Assembly (NCBI GenBank): GCA_044464175.1
Contig: JBIQLO010000062.1
Coordinates: 1 to 19,317 of the forward strand
Length of the DNA: 19,317 bases
Direction of reading: 5' to 3'
Origin: JBIQLO01 sp044464175
GTDB lineage: Bacteria > Planctomycetota > Phycisphaerae > Tepidisphaerales > Tepidisphaeraceae
Shown here: one piece after another, positions 1 to 7,554 of the stretch
Layout of the letters: each line of letters begins with the position of its first letter
Numbering within the stretch: position 1 is the first letter of the stretch
The notes under the pieces: model-generated
The model's input: only the letters and a program-made list of their open reading frames with translations
The model's database searches: none
Told to the model about the DNA's origin: nothing
Translations under genes and position numbers: made by a program

Positions 1-1044
1 GTTGATCAGCGGGAGGATGAAGATGGTGGTGGCGATGAGACAGGCGGAGATCCAGAGGATGGACAACTGGGTGTGCCAGGCGCGGACGATGGTGATGGGG
101 AACCACCGGGCGATATCGACGCCGTAAAGGGTGGTCAAGCCGACGAAATCATGAACGGTCAGGATGCCGGCGATCACCTGGAGCAGGAAAAGGGCGGCCG
201 CCACGGCGAAGAATTTATAGCTGGCGCGCTGGGTGGCGGTGGGGGTGAATCGGTCCAGGGTGGCCGTGGTGGAAACCGGGCCTTTGTCGCGCCCCGGTTG
301 CTTGACGATCTGGTTGTCGAGCTTTCCGTAGCCATACAGGACGATGCCCAGCACGACGATCAGCGCCAGGGAGCCCAGCAGGCTCCAGAGCATGACCGAG
401 GGCGTGGCGACGTTGCCGGCCTGCGGATCAAACGGCCAATTGTTGGTGTAGCTGTAGTTGAATCCGGGGCGCTCCACGCCACAGACCCACCCGCCCCAGA
501 AGAAGAAGGCGGCCAGGTCGCTGATCTCATCGGGGTCCGTGAGATACCCCGACGGTTTGAAGGATTCGGCGCCGGCGCCCTGGAACATCGCCTTGTAGTG
601 CTCGACGACCCGTCCGAACGCATGGACCTGAGCGGGGCCCAGGACGATCACGTTCCGGGCGGCGTCGTAGCGGTTGGTCTTGATCTCCCGCTGCGCCTGC
701 ACCGCGGCCATGGCCTGGCTAAGTTCATCCGTCGGCGCGGTGGTCTTCGGCTTGTAATACTCAGTCATCGCCATGGCGATCTGGTGGAGTGCGTCTGCGG
801 TGAAGTCCGGCCCGCGCAGCGCGCCGTCTCCGAACATGGTGCCGTATTGCATGAGAGAGCTGCGATGGAACAGGTCCTGGCCGCGATGGATCGCCTCCAG
901 GGGAATGATCGTCTTGCCCGATTCATCCACGAAGGAGGTCAGGGGCGGGGCATCCTGGTAGGTCCGCACGCAAATATACGTCAGGCCCACCGCGCTGAGG
1001 GCGAAGATGACCAGCAGGACCTTCCACCAGTGTTTCGTGTTCAT
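1..1044 (-). CDS. norZ: Quinol-dependent nitric oxide reductase, N-terminal part (runs off left edge)
   Basis: The reading frame opens with an ATG at 1044 (MNTKHWWKVLL) and stays open for 348 codons to the window edge, so the 3' part is missing. Residues 9-26 form a membrane anchor. Residues 45-210 are a periplasmic domain with the qNOR signatures MQYGTMFGDGA, GPDFTADAL and SYTNNWPFDPQAGN. Further membrane helices follow at about 217-238, 276-296 and 320-346. The segment RAWHTQLSILWI contains His324, placed like a heme-b ligand of the heme-copper oxidase fold. Family knowledge: qNOR takes electrons from quinol and reduces NO to N2O in the membrane, often for detoxification. The fused N-terminal domain argues for qNOR rather than cytochrome-c-linked NorB. 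The catalytic His/Glu residues lie outside the window. The upstream gene is NADH dehydrogenase II on the same strand, 211 bp away. The Shine-Dalgarno is weak (GGAG about 12 bases upstream). Confidence 0.9.
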   Translation of the reverse strand, partial: MNTKHWWKVLLVIFALSAVGLTYICVRTYQDAPPLTSFVDESGKTIIPLEAIHRGQDLFHRSSLMQYGTMFGDGALRGPDFTADALHQIAMAMTEYYKPKTTAPTDELSQAMAAVQAQREIKTNRYDAARNVIVLGPAQVHAFGRVVEHYKAMFQGAGAESFKPSGYLTDPDEISDLAAFFFWGGWVCGVERPGFNYSYTNNWPFDPQAGNVATPSVMLWSLLGSLALIVVLGIVLYGYGKLDNQIVKQPGRDKGPVSTTATLDRFTPTATQRASYKFFAVAAALFLLQVIAGILTVHDFVGLTTLYGVDIARWFPITIVRAWHTQLSILWISACLIATTIFILPLIN

Positions 1045-1147
1045 GGGACCGGCTCCGCGCTTGAGAATGGATTGAAGTGAGGACCAACACCGCCGAAGGG
1101 CATCGTGCAATCAGGCCCGCATCCGATCTCCGCTTCCGGCCGAAAGG

Positions 1148-1165
1148 CCCGGACGAACGTCCGGG
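1148..1165 (-). terminator. Perfect 7-bp hairpin between ndh and norZ
   Basis: CCCGGAC and GTCCGGG are separated by GAAC, a compact GC-rich stem-loop in the 211-bp gap after the NADH dehydrogenase stop. No T-run follows on the minus strand, so intrinsic termination is not assured. It may be an attenuator or a Rho-independent remnant. Confidence 0.3.
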
Positions 1166-1175
1166 GCGGGGGGGC

Positions 1176-1198
1176 GGATAAATCGGATATGTTTATCC
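1176..1198. promoter_or_regulatory. Candidate operator upstream of norZ
   Basis: GGATAAA (1176-1182) and TTTATCC (1192-1198) form a perfect inverted repeat. Nested inside is GGATA-TGTT-TATCC (1185-1198), a 5-4-5 dyad with the spacing typical of CRP/FNR-family sites. The GGATA half-site thus occurs three times within 23 bp, about 130 bp upstream of the norZ start. The half-site is not the FNR/DNR consensus TTGAT, so the regulator is unknown. Control of an NO reductase by an NO or redox sensor is inference. Confidence 0.4.
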
Positions 1199-1255
1199 AC
1201 AAATACGGTAACGCGGGGTTTTGGGTCTTGTCAAGCCGCGGCGGAAGTGAATTGA

Positions 1256-2638
1256 TCACCCGCCGGCGGGGCGTTCAACGGGATCGGGCGGCCGCGGGCC
1301 GCCGGTCTGGACGAGGTGGACGATGGGCTCGGAGCGGGTGTGGGGGCCGCGGAGACGGCGGATCTGCAGGGAGAATTTGCCGGTGATCAGGCGGGCTTCG
1401 CGCCCGCTGAAGAGGTAGTCGTAAATCCAGCCGGCCATGACAAAGAGCTTGTTGCGGAAGCCAATGAGGAAGGTGATGTGGACCAGGGACCAGAGGAGCC
1501 AGGCGAAAAAGCCGCCGAATCGCCAGCCGCGGATATCGGCCACGGCGCGGCGGGTGCCGATGGTCGCCAGCATCCCCTTGTCGTAATAGTGGAAGGGGGG
1601 ACGCTGATCCGGGTCCGTTCGGTGTTCCAGCTCATCGCGCAGGAGCCGTCCGACATAGCGTCCTGACTGGATGGCGGCCTGCGCCAGGCCGGGCAGGGGC
1701 TGGTGGGTCTGGGCATCGACGGCGTGGGCGGCATCCCCCAGAACAAAGACATTGGGGTGTCCGGGGATGGTGAAGTCGGGGTTGACCTGGATGCGGCCGG
1801 AGCGGTCCTGCGGGACGCCCAGGGTGGAGAGGACCTTGGGCGCCTGGACGCCGGCGGCCCAGATGACGTTGCCGGCGGGGATTTTCTGCTCGCCCACCCG
1901 GACGCCGTCGGGCTCGACGCCGGTGACATAACTGTTGAGACGCACCTCCACGCCCATCGCCTCCAGATCACTCTGGGCGCGGGCGCTGAGCTTTGGATGA
2001 AACTGCGGCAGAAGGCGGTCGCCCCCCTGCAGGAGGATGATGCGGGAGGTGGTGGTGTCGATATTGCGAAAGTCGCGGGGGATGTCGGTGGCGGCGATCT
2101 CGCGCAAGGCCCCGGCCATTTCCACGCCGGTGGGTCCGCCGCCGACGACCACGAAGGTGAGTTTGGCCCGTCGGGCGGCATCGTCGGCCTCCAGCTCGGC
2201 CTCCTCGAAAGCCAGCAGGACCTGGCGGCGAATCTGGGTGGCGTCATCGACACTTTTGAGGCCGGGAGCCAGCGGCATCCACTTTTCGTTGCCGAAGTAG
2301 GAATGGGTGGAGCCGACCGCCAGGGCCAGGTAGTCATACGGGACGCAGACATCGCCGCCGCAGACCTGTTGTCCGGCCAGATCGACGCGATCAATCTCCC
2401 CCAGGACAACCGTGACGTTCTTCTGGTCGCGGAAGATGTGGCGGATCGGGTGGGCGATGTCGGCCGGCGAGAGGGCGGCGGTGGCGACCTGATACAATAG
2501 GGGCTGGAAGCAGTGGTAGTTGTGCTTGTCGATCAGGAGGATGTCCAGAGGGAGGTCACGGAGCTGCTTCACGAGGTTGATCCCGGCGAAGCCGGCGCCG
2601 ACGACGATCAGGCGTTTGGCGGGGAGTGGGGAGATCAT
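1256..2638 (-). CDS. ndh: Type II NADH:quinone oxidoreductase (NDH-2)
   Basis: This 460-residue flavoprotein transfers electrons from NADH to membrane quinone without pumping protons. Visible motifs are the N-terminal FAD Rossmann motif VVGAGFAGINLVKQL, DYLALAVGS, the second nucleotide-binding motif VVGGGPTGVEMAGAL, the C-terminal FAD motif VFVLGDAAHA, and a hydrophobic C-terminal membrane-binding segment (WLLWSLVHITFLIGFRNKL). The length fits the family. The ATG at 2638 (MISPLPAKRL) was chosen because it places the FAD motif near residue 12. The frame continues upstream to 2851, but that extension is low-complexity and overlaps the divergent gene start. There is no clear Shine-Dalgarno. norZ lies downstream on the same strand, so NDH-2 could supply the quinol used by the NO reductase (inference). 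Confidence 0.93.
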   Translation of the reverse strand: MISPLPAKRLIVVGAGFAGINLVKQLRDLPLDILLIDKHNYHCFQPLLYQVATAALSPADIAHPIRHIFRDQKNVTVVLGEIDRVDLAGQQVCGGDVCVPYDYLALAVGSTHSYFGNEKWMPLAPGLKSVDDATQIRRQVLLAFEEAELEADDAARRAKLTFVVVGGGPTGVEMAGALREIAATDIPRDFRNIDTTTSRIILLQGGDRLLPQFHPKLSARAQSDLEAMGVEVRLNSYVTGVEPDGVRVGEQKIPAGNVIWAAGVQAPKVLSTLGVPQDRSGRIQVNPDFTIPGHPNVFVLGDAAHAVDAQTHQPLPGLAQAAIQSGRYVGRLLRDELEHRTDPDQRPPFHYYDKGMLATIGTRRAVADIRGWRFGGFFAWLLWSLVHITFLIGFRNKLFVMAGWIYDYLFSGREARLITGKFSLQIRRLRGPHTRSEPIVHLVQTGGPRPPDPVERPAGG

Positions 2639-2816
2639 GCGCCGATGGTATGGGCGGGCGGAGGCGGGTGGGAAGGGAGAAATGGGATAAGGGGCGGGCT
2701 GATGACCCGGTGAGTGGCTGAATTTCACCTTTTCACCTCCGCCTCCGACTGCATCCCTTGCACGGGGTTTGACTTGGACGGCGGGGCGCATAAGTTGAGC
2801 CGACGGGGAGGGGGCA

Positions 2817-3554
2817 ATGGAGAGCTTGGGCATGGCACCTGCGACCGTCATCGCAAGACGTGAATTGGGCAGTTATTTCTATTCGCCGATCGCTTATGTG
2901 GCGATGGCGCTGTTCCTGCTGGCATGCGGGTTTCTCTTCGCCGGGGATTTCACCCCCGGCGAGGCGGCGACGATGCGGACGCTGTTTGACTGGATGGTCT
3001 GGCTGCTGGTGTTCATCCTGCCGGTGCTGTGCATGGGGCTTCTGGCGCAGGAATGGTCGACCGGGACGATCGAGACGATGATGACCGCGCCGGTGCGGGA
3101 TGTGGATGTGGTGCTGGGAAAATTCCTGGGGGCGCTCTCCTTTTTCGTCGTCCTGCTGCTGCCGACGCTGATTTATGTGCTGCTGCTGGCGGGCAAGAGC
3201 ACCAACGGGGTGGATCTGGGGCCGATCGTCAGCGGGTATTTGGGGATTCTGCTGGTGGGGGGGTTGTTCATCTCCATCGGATTGTTCTGCTCCTCGCTGA
3301 CGCGCAGCCAGGTGGTGGCGGCGGTGGCGGCGGTGGCGATCCTGTTCCTGGTGACCATCGTGCCCTGGTGGGCCGGGTCCAGGGCGACGCTGGGGCCGTT
3401 CTGGCGCGGCGTGGTGGATCAGGGGGTCTTCCGGCGCTACACGGAATTCAGCAAGGGGCTGCTCGATTTCGGCAACTTTATCTTTTTCGTCCTGACCACC
3501 GCGGCCTTTCTGTTTTTCACGACGAAGGTGATGGAGTCGAGGCGGTGGAAGTGA
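2817..3554 (+). CDS. ABC-2 type transporter permease, GldF-like
   Basis: This is a 245-residue polytopic membrane protein beginning MESLGMAPATVIARRELGSYF. About six hydrophobic segments are visible, including YVAMALFLLACGFLF, VWLLVFILPVLCMGLL, ALSFFVVLLLPTLIYVLL, YLGILLVGGLFISIGLF, VVAAVAAVAILFLVTIV and FIFFVLTTAAFLFF. The segment LAQEWSTGTIETMMTAPV is the conserved cytoplasmic coupling region of the GldF/NosY-type ABC-2 permeases. The ATG at 2817 follows a GGGGAGGGGG Shine-Dalgarno. The ATG at 2832 is an alternative start. A TTGACT hexamer at 2769-2774 could be a -35 element, but no good -10 follows. The gene is followed by the GldG-like and DUF4340 genes, the usual companions of this permease. 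The ATPase that normally precedes it is not present: the upstream neighbour is the divergent ndh. Confidence 0.88.
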   Translation: MESLGMAPATVIARRELGSYFYSPIAYVAMALFLLACGFLFAGDFTPGEAATMRTLFDWMVWLLVFILPVLCMGLLAQEWSTGTIETMMTAPVRDVDVVLGKFLGALSFFVVLLLPTLIYVLLLAGKSTNGVDLGPIVSGYLGILLVGGLFISIGLFCSSLTRSQVVAAVAAVAILFLVTIVPWWAGSRATLGPFWRGVVDQGVFRRYTEFSKGLLDFGNFIFFVLTTAAFLFFTTKVMESRRWK

Positions 3555-3629
3555 GGCAGAAGCTGCCGGCGGCCTGGAATCGGCGCGGCAATCGCGGCTC
3601 CGGCAACGGACCATTAGCAAGTGGCAACT

Positions 3630-5807
3630 ATGGCTGAAAATCAATCCAATCCTCCTCCGCCACAGACGCAGAAGCAGCGGTGGGTGCGCTACGGGGCGAA
3701 TGTCGCGGTGGCGTGCGTTGTCGTGATCATCCTGGTGGGGCTGGTGACGTATGGGGCCCAGCGCCTGACCCGGCGGCTGGGGCTGCGCGCCGACACGACG
3801 GCGGGGGGCGTCCACTCCCTCAAGCCCCAGAGCCGCAACATTGTCAGGGATCTGCACCAGAAGGTGCGGCTGGTGGGGCTCTATCCCAAGCCGTCGGACA
3901 AGGTTCAGCAGCAGAACAATCCGGAGGCGGAAAAATATTACCGGTTCGTCTCGGACCTGCTGGATGAATACGCCAACAGCGGCCCGAATGTGTCGGCGGA
4001 GATGATCGATCCGGTGGCCGAGCCGTCGAAGGTGGACGCCCTGATCACGCAGGTGGCCGCCCAGTACGGCAAGGGGACCAAGGCATACCGTGATGCGCTG
4101 GGGGATTTTCCCAAGCTGCTGGATCGGATCAAGGCATTCGCCGACGAGCAGTCGAAAAAGATCGCCGCGCTGCCGCTGAAGGAGCTGAAGGATGGGGACC
4201 TGCGCCAGACGATGCAACTGGCGGCCGCCACCGTGCAGGGATTTCCCGAATTGCTGCAGCGTTCGCAGGAGCAGGTGGATCAGGAACTGAAGCGCAAGCT
4301 GCCCGACTACCAGGGGGCGGCATCGCAGGTGGAGCGGAATCTGGACACACTCTCGCGCATGCTGGGGCGCGTGGTGGAGGATTTTGCCAAGATCAAGGAC
4401 CAGAAGGATGCTCCGGCGGCGATCCGGCAGTATGCGGCCGGCGCTGGGCCGGCGTTCGAGGCGATCAAGAAACAGGCCGATGACATGGTCGCCAAATTGA
4501 AGGGGCTGGGGGATCTGAAGCAACTGGATACACTGCGCGACAACCTCAAGAGCCGCTCGATTCTGGTGCTGGGGGAGCAGGACATGCGGATCATCCCCTT
4601 TGAGCGGGTCTGGACCGCCCCCAAGAACATCGCGGGCATGGATGTGGAGCAGGTCAGCCGGAGCCTGCGCTTCGCCGGCGAGCAGCAGGTGAGCACGGCC
4701 ATCGCCGCCCTGGAGCAGAAGAAGCAGACCAAGGTGGTCTTCATCCGCCCCGGCGGTCCGCCCCTGACGCAGCCGGGCAATTTGTTCCAGGAGGGGGGAC
4801 CGCTGTCGGACATCGCCGAGCAGCTGCGGCAGTACAACTTCGAGGTGCTGGAAAAGGACATCACCGGGCAATGGGCGATGCAGGCGCAGATGCAGCGCCG
4901 GCCGGTCGCGCCGGAGCCGAGCGATGAGGAAATCAAGGATGCGATCTGGGTGGTGTTGAGCTTCGGACCGAAGATGACCCAGCAGGGGCCCAGCCAGCTC
5001 GGGCCGAAGCTGGCCGAGCATCTGAAGGAAGGGGGCTCGGCGCTGGTGCTGTTTTTCCCGATGGCCGACGATCTGAGCGAGGCATTGAAGGATTGGGGCG
5101 TGACGGCCCGCACGGATGCGGTGGCGATGCACGAGCCGGTTTCTTCGCAGGGGACGGCCACCTCCGACATCCTGGAGAACGCCCAGCGGATGCCGATCGT
5201 CTTTGTGACGCGGCAGTACGGGGACCACCCGCTGGCCAGGCCCTTGCAGTCGTTGCCGTCGCTGCTGAGCCCCATCGTGCCGGTGCAGACGTCGCAGGAG
5301 AAGGGATACACGCTGACGCCGCTGATTCCGATCCCCCGCACGCCGACGAGCTGGGGGGAGACGAATGTAAACGATGCGCTGCAGGGCAAGCCGGCCCAGT
5401 TCAACGCCGGCACGGGCGCGGAGGGGGGCGATTTGTCCAACACCGATCAGTCGCCGCTGTATGCCGGGGCGGCGGTGGACAAGAAGGACGGCGGGCGGCT
5501 GGTGGCGCTGGGGTCGCTCCAGTTTGCCATGAACCAGATTCTGGAGATTCCCGACCAGTCCATGCTTAAGCGCGGCGTCGTGGTGGCGCAGTTTCCCGGC
5601 AACGCGGAGCTGTTCGAGAACAGCATCTTCTGGCTGGCGAAGATGGATTCGATGCTGGCCATCAGCCCCGAAGCGCTGCAGATCAGCCGGATCGAGCCAA
5701 TGGGGCAGGGACAGCTGGCCTTCTGGCGGTGGGGGCTGCTGATCGTCCTGCTGCCCCTGGGCGTCGTGGTTGCGGGGATGGGGGTTTATCTGAAGCGGAG
5801 AGATTGA
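3630..5807 (+). CDS. GldG-family ABC-transport accessory protein
   Basis: This 725-residue protein has an N-terminal membrane helix (about 22-42, VACVVVIILVGLVTYGA), a large extracytoplasmic region and a C-terminal helix (about 701-720) ending LKRRD. That is the architecture of GldG-like 'ABC-type uncharacterised transport system' proteins. The stretch HSLKPQSRNIVRDLHQKVRL followed by a thioredoxin-like region (VSAEMIDPVAEPSKVDAL) is typical of the family's N-terminal domain. Residues about 147-302 are a charged, mostly helical insertion rich in Lys, Gln and Glu, making the protein longer than many GldG homologues. The ATG at 3630 is preferred; an in-frame GTG at 3621 is an alternative, and neither has a strong Shine-Dalgarno. 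The substrate is unknown. In Bacteroidota GldAFG supports gliding, which need not apply here. Confidence 0.85.
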   Translation: MAENQSNPPPPQTQKQRWVRYGANVAVACVVVIILVGLVTYGAQRLTRRLGLRADTTAGGVHSLKPQSRNIVRDLHQKVRLVGLYPKPSDKVQQQNNPEAEKYYRFVSDLLDEYANSGPNVSAEMIDPVAEPSKVDALITQVAAQYGKGTKAYRDALGDFPKLLDRIKAFADEQSKKIAALPLKELKDGDLRQTMQLAAATVQGFPELLQRSQEQVDQELKRKLPDYQGAASQVERNLDTLSRMLGRVVEDFAKIKDQKDAPAAIRQYAAGAGPAFEAIKKQADDMVAKLKGLGDLKQLDTLRDNLKSRSILVLGEQDMRIIPFERVWTAPKNIAGMDVEQVSRSLRFAGEQQVSTAIAALEQKKQTKVVFIRPGGPPLTQPGNLFQEGGPLSDIAEQLRQYNFEVLEKDITGQWAMQAQMQRRPVAPEPSDEEIKDAIWVVLSFGPKMTQQGPSQLGPKLAEHLKEGGSALVLFFPMADDLSEALKDWGVTARTDAVAMHEPVSSQGTATSDILENAQRMPIVFVTRQYGDHPLARPLQSLPSLLSPIVPVQTSQEKGYTLTPLIPIPRTPTSWGETNVNDALQGKPAQFNAGTGAEGGDLSNTDQSPLYAGAAVDKKDGGRLVALGSLQFAMNQILEIPDQSMLKRGVVVAQFPGNAELFENSIFWLAKMDSMLAISPEALQISRIEPMGQGQLAFWRWGLLIVLLPLGVVVAGMGVYLKRRD

Positions 5808-5814
5808 AGAAGCA

Positions 5815-5912
5815 GTTGCTGGTTGCCAGTTGCCGGTTGCTAGTGACTGGAAAAACGCCCCGGACGGTTTGCACTACTGGCAACCAGCAACCAGCAACCA
5901 GCAACTAGCAAC
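5815..5912. repeat. GTTGC-unit inverted repeat in the operon gap
   Basis: The 112-bp gap between the GldG-like and DUF4340 genes is filled by tandem GTTGCYRG-type units on the left and their complements on the right. The perfect arms are GTTGCTGGTTGCCAG (5815-5829) and CTGGCAACCAGCAAC (5877-5891), with a second pair GTTGCTAGT (5836-5844) and ACTAGCAAC (5904-5912). The transcript could fold into a long hairpin ending 7 bases before the next ATG. This looks like an interspersed repeat rather than a CRISPR, because no regular spacers exist. Confidence 0.8.
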
Positions 5913-5919
5913 GAATGTC

Positions 5920-7416
5920 ATGAATTTCAAAACCACACTGATTCTGATTGTGATTCTCGTGGCCGTGGTGGCATGGCTGCTGGTGGATCGCTTCACCGCC
6001 TCCTCCGAGCCGCAGGCGGGCGGAACGGCCGCGGCGCAGGCCGAGGGGAACGGACAGGCGCTCTTTACGTTCAAACCGGAGGATGTGAACCACATCTCCA
6101 TCACGCCGGCCGAAGGGAAGCAGGTCGTGATGGAGCAGACGGATGGGAAATGGCGCATCACCCAGCCGGTGAAGGCGGCGGCCGAGTCGTGGCAGGTGGA
6201 TTCCCTGGTCCGGGCCCTCAGCGGGCTGCACACGCGCGGGAGGATCGACGCCGGCATTCACACCGGCCTGGCGCATCCGCGCTACCAGGTGGAACTGGGC
6301 ACCAAGGCGGGCAAGACGATCCGCCTGGCGGTGGGGGACAAGACGGCCATCGGCGATGCAATGTATGTGCGCGTGGACGATCAGGCAAAGGCGCAGATCG
6401 TGCCGTCGGAAGCCTGGAATGACCTGAGCCGCCCGCTGAGCGACTACCGCGACAAGGGGCTGGTGGAGGTCAGCTCCGAACAGATCAAGCAGTTGTCCAT
6501 CCAGCAGGAGGGCAAGCCCAGGATCGTGCTGGAGAAGGTGGGGACGCAGTGGAAGATGACCCAGCCCAGGGCGATGCCCGTGGATGAATCGGCCGCCAGC
6601 GACCTGCTGTTTGCCATCAGCGGCGCGCAGGTCAAGGAATATGTGCCCGCCAAGCATGCCACCAATGCGGTGACGCAACTGGATGCGCCACGGCTGACGG
6701 TCTGGTACAGCACGACGCCCCCGAGCACGCAGCCGACGACCAGCACCTCCCGGCCGAGCGGGACGACCATCGAATTCGGCGGATATGACAGCGTTCTGAA
6801 GGAAAATGTCTTTGCCCGCGTGGAAGGGGGCGAGGTGGTGAAGCTCCCGGCTACGACGCTGGCGAGCTTTGAAAAGAAGCCGCTGGAGCTGCGCGACAAA
6901 GAGGTGCTCAACCTCGCGCCGGATAAGGTGCAGCGCGTGACGCTGAAGATCGAGCGGGTGGCCACCACCCAGCCGACCACCCGCCCGGCCAGCCATTCGA
7001 CCTTGGAACTTGCCCGGCGCAAGAAAAAACCCGCGGTCATGGGTCCGGCCGTGCCAGCCACCCGTCCGGCGACAACCCGTTCCACCACGCGGCCGACCAG
7101 CCAACCCGCCACCGAGCCGGCCCCCTCCCAGTGGGAAGTCACCGGGAGCAAGAAGGGGGATGCAAACGATGCCAGCGTGACCGCGCTGCTGGACCACCTG
7201 CACCCCCTGCGGGCGCAGAAGTTCGTTGAGAGCGCCCCGACCACCCGCCCGGCGGCCCAGTATCAACTGGTGATCCAGACGGACGATGGGACCAGCCACA
7301 CACTGACGCTGACGGATGAGGGACCGGCCGGAAAGCTGTTCGGCCAGATGGGAGACCTGCGGTTCGAGCTGGACCGGTCGCTGGTTGATGCGCTGGATGC
7401 GGATTTCACAAAGTAG
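5920..7416 (+). CDS. DUF4340 domain membrane-anchored protein
   Basis: This 498-residue protein starts MNFKTTLILIVILVAVVAWLL, a single N-terminal membrane anchor, followed by a beta-rich extracytoplasmic region. It contains repeated DUF4340-type units: LFTFKPEDVNHISITPAEG then KWRITQPVKAAAESWQVDSL, and later LVEVSSEQIKQLSI then QWKMTQPRAMPVDESAASDL. Family knowledge: DUF4340 proteins are encoded after GldF/GldG-type transporter genes, as here, but their function is unknown. Four Thr/Pro/Arg/Gln tracts (about residues 265-283, 348-358, 377-403 and 439-445) interrupt the domain. The start at 5920 was chosen because codons upstream of it lie within the inverted repeat and the membrane anchor begins directly after it. 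No clear Shine-Dalgarno is present. Confidence 0.85.
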   Translation: MNFKTTLILIVILVAVVAWLLVDRFTASSEPQAGGTAAAQAEGNGQALFTFKPEDVNHISITPAEGKQVVMEQTDGKWRITQPVKAAAESWQVDSLVRALSGLHTRGRIDAGIHTGLAHPRYQVELGTKAGKTIRLAVGDKTAIGDAMYVRVDDQAKAQIVPSEAWNDLSRPLSDYRDKGLVEVSSEQIKQLSIQQEGKPRIVLEKVGTQWKMTQPRAMPVDESAASDLLFAISGAQVKEYVPAKHATNAVTQLDAPRLTVWYSTTPPSTQPTTSTSRPSGTTIEFGGYDSVLKENVFARVEGGEVVKLPATTLASFEKKPLELRDKEVLNLAPDKVQRVTLKIERVATTQPTTRPASHSTLELARRKKKPAVMGPAVPATRPATTRSTTRPTSQPATEPAPSQWEVTGSKKGDANDASVTALLDHLHPLRAQKFVESAPTTRPAAQYQLVIQTDDGTSHTLTLTDEGPAGKLFGQMGDLRFELDRSLVDALDADFTK

Positions 7417-7419
7417 AGG

Positions 7420-7473
7420 ATTCCTGTAGACGGCCTCGCTGAGACCGTGCGGGGTCAACGACCCCGACTACAG
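7420..7473. repeat. Hairpin repeat A, copy 1
   Basis: This repeat starts three bases after the stop of the DUF4340 gene. Outer arms CTGTAG (7424-7429) and CTACAG (7468-7473) enclose an inner hairpin CGGGGTC-AAC-GACCCCG (7450-7466). It shares its start, ATTCCTGTAGRCGGCCTCG, and its end, GACCCCG-N-CYACAG, with the copy at 10100-10155. It may double as the transcription terminator of the transporter operon. Confidence 0.75.
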
Positions 7474-7480
7474 CGATGTA

Positions 7481-7554
7481 GAGTCCGCAGGACGCTGCGG
7501 ACCTCCCCTCCCATTGCGGCCATGCTCCGCAGCGTACCGCGGACCCTACATAAC
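7481..7554. repeat. Hairpin repeat B, copy 1
   Basis: This copy contains hairpin one, GTCCGCAG-GACG-CTGCGGAC (7483-7502), then the shared block CTCCCATTGC, then a second imperfect hairpin TCCGC...GCGGA around AGCGTACC. It ends exactly at the stop codon of the minus-strand HEPN gene (7555). It aligns with the copy at 8495-8568 over its full length with one 4-base gap. Confidence 0.8.

Noticed and set aside
73..1080. 335-residue plus-strand open frame
   Set aside because: It lies opposite norZ, is Gly/Asp/Arg-rich with no domain pattern, and the minus strand shows clear qNOR motifs.
1105..1128. Sigma54-type promoter before norZ, because of a TTGCA on the minus strand
   Set aside because: The required GG at the -24 position is missing at the correct spacing.
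1247..1259. GTGA-ATTGA-TCAC dyad as a CRP-type site
   Set aside because: The spacer is five rather than six bases and the site overlaps the ndh stop codon.
2639..2851. 71-codon upstream extension of ndh
   Set aside because: It is low-complexity, overlaps the start of the divergent permease gene and would push the FAD motif far from the N-terminus.
2733..5228. 831-residue minus-strand open frame
   Set aside because: It is rich in His, Arg and Gln, as expected for the antisense of GC-rich genes, and lies opposite the permease and GldG-like genes, which have good family motifs.
5815..5912. CRISPR-like array
   Set aside because: The units are 7-8 bases, contiguous and inverted across the centre; there are no spacers and no cas genes.
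5905..7458. 517-residue minus-strand open frame
   Set aside because: It is the antisense of the DUF4340 gene with no recognisable domain or ribosome site.
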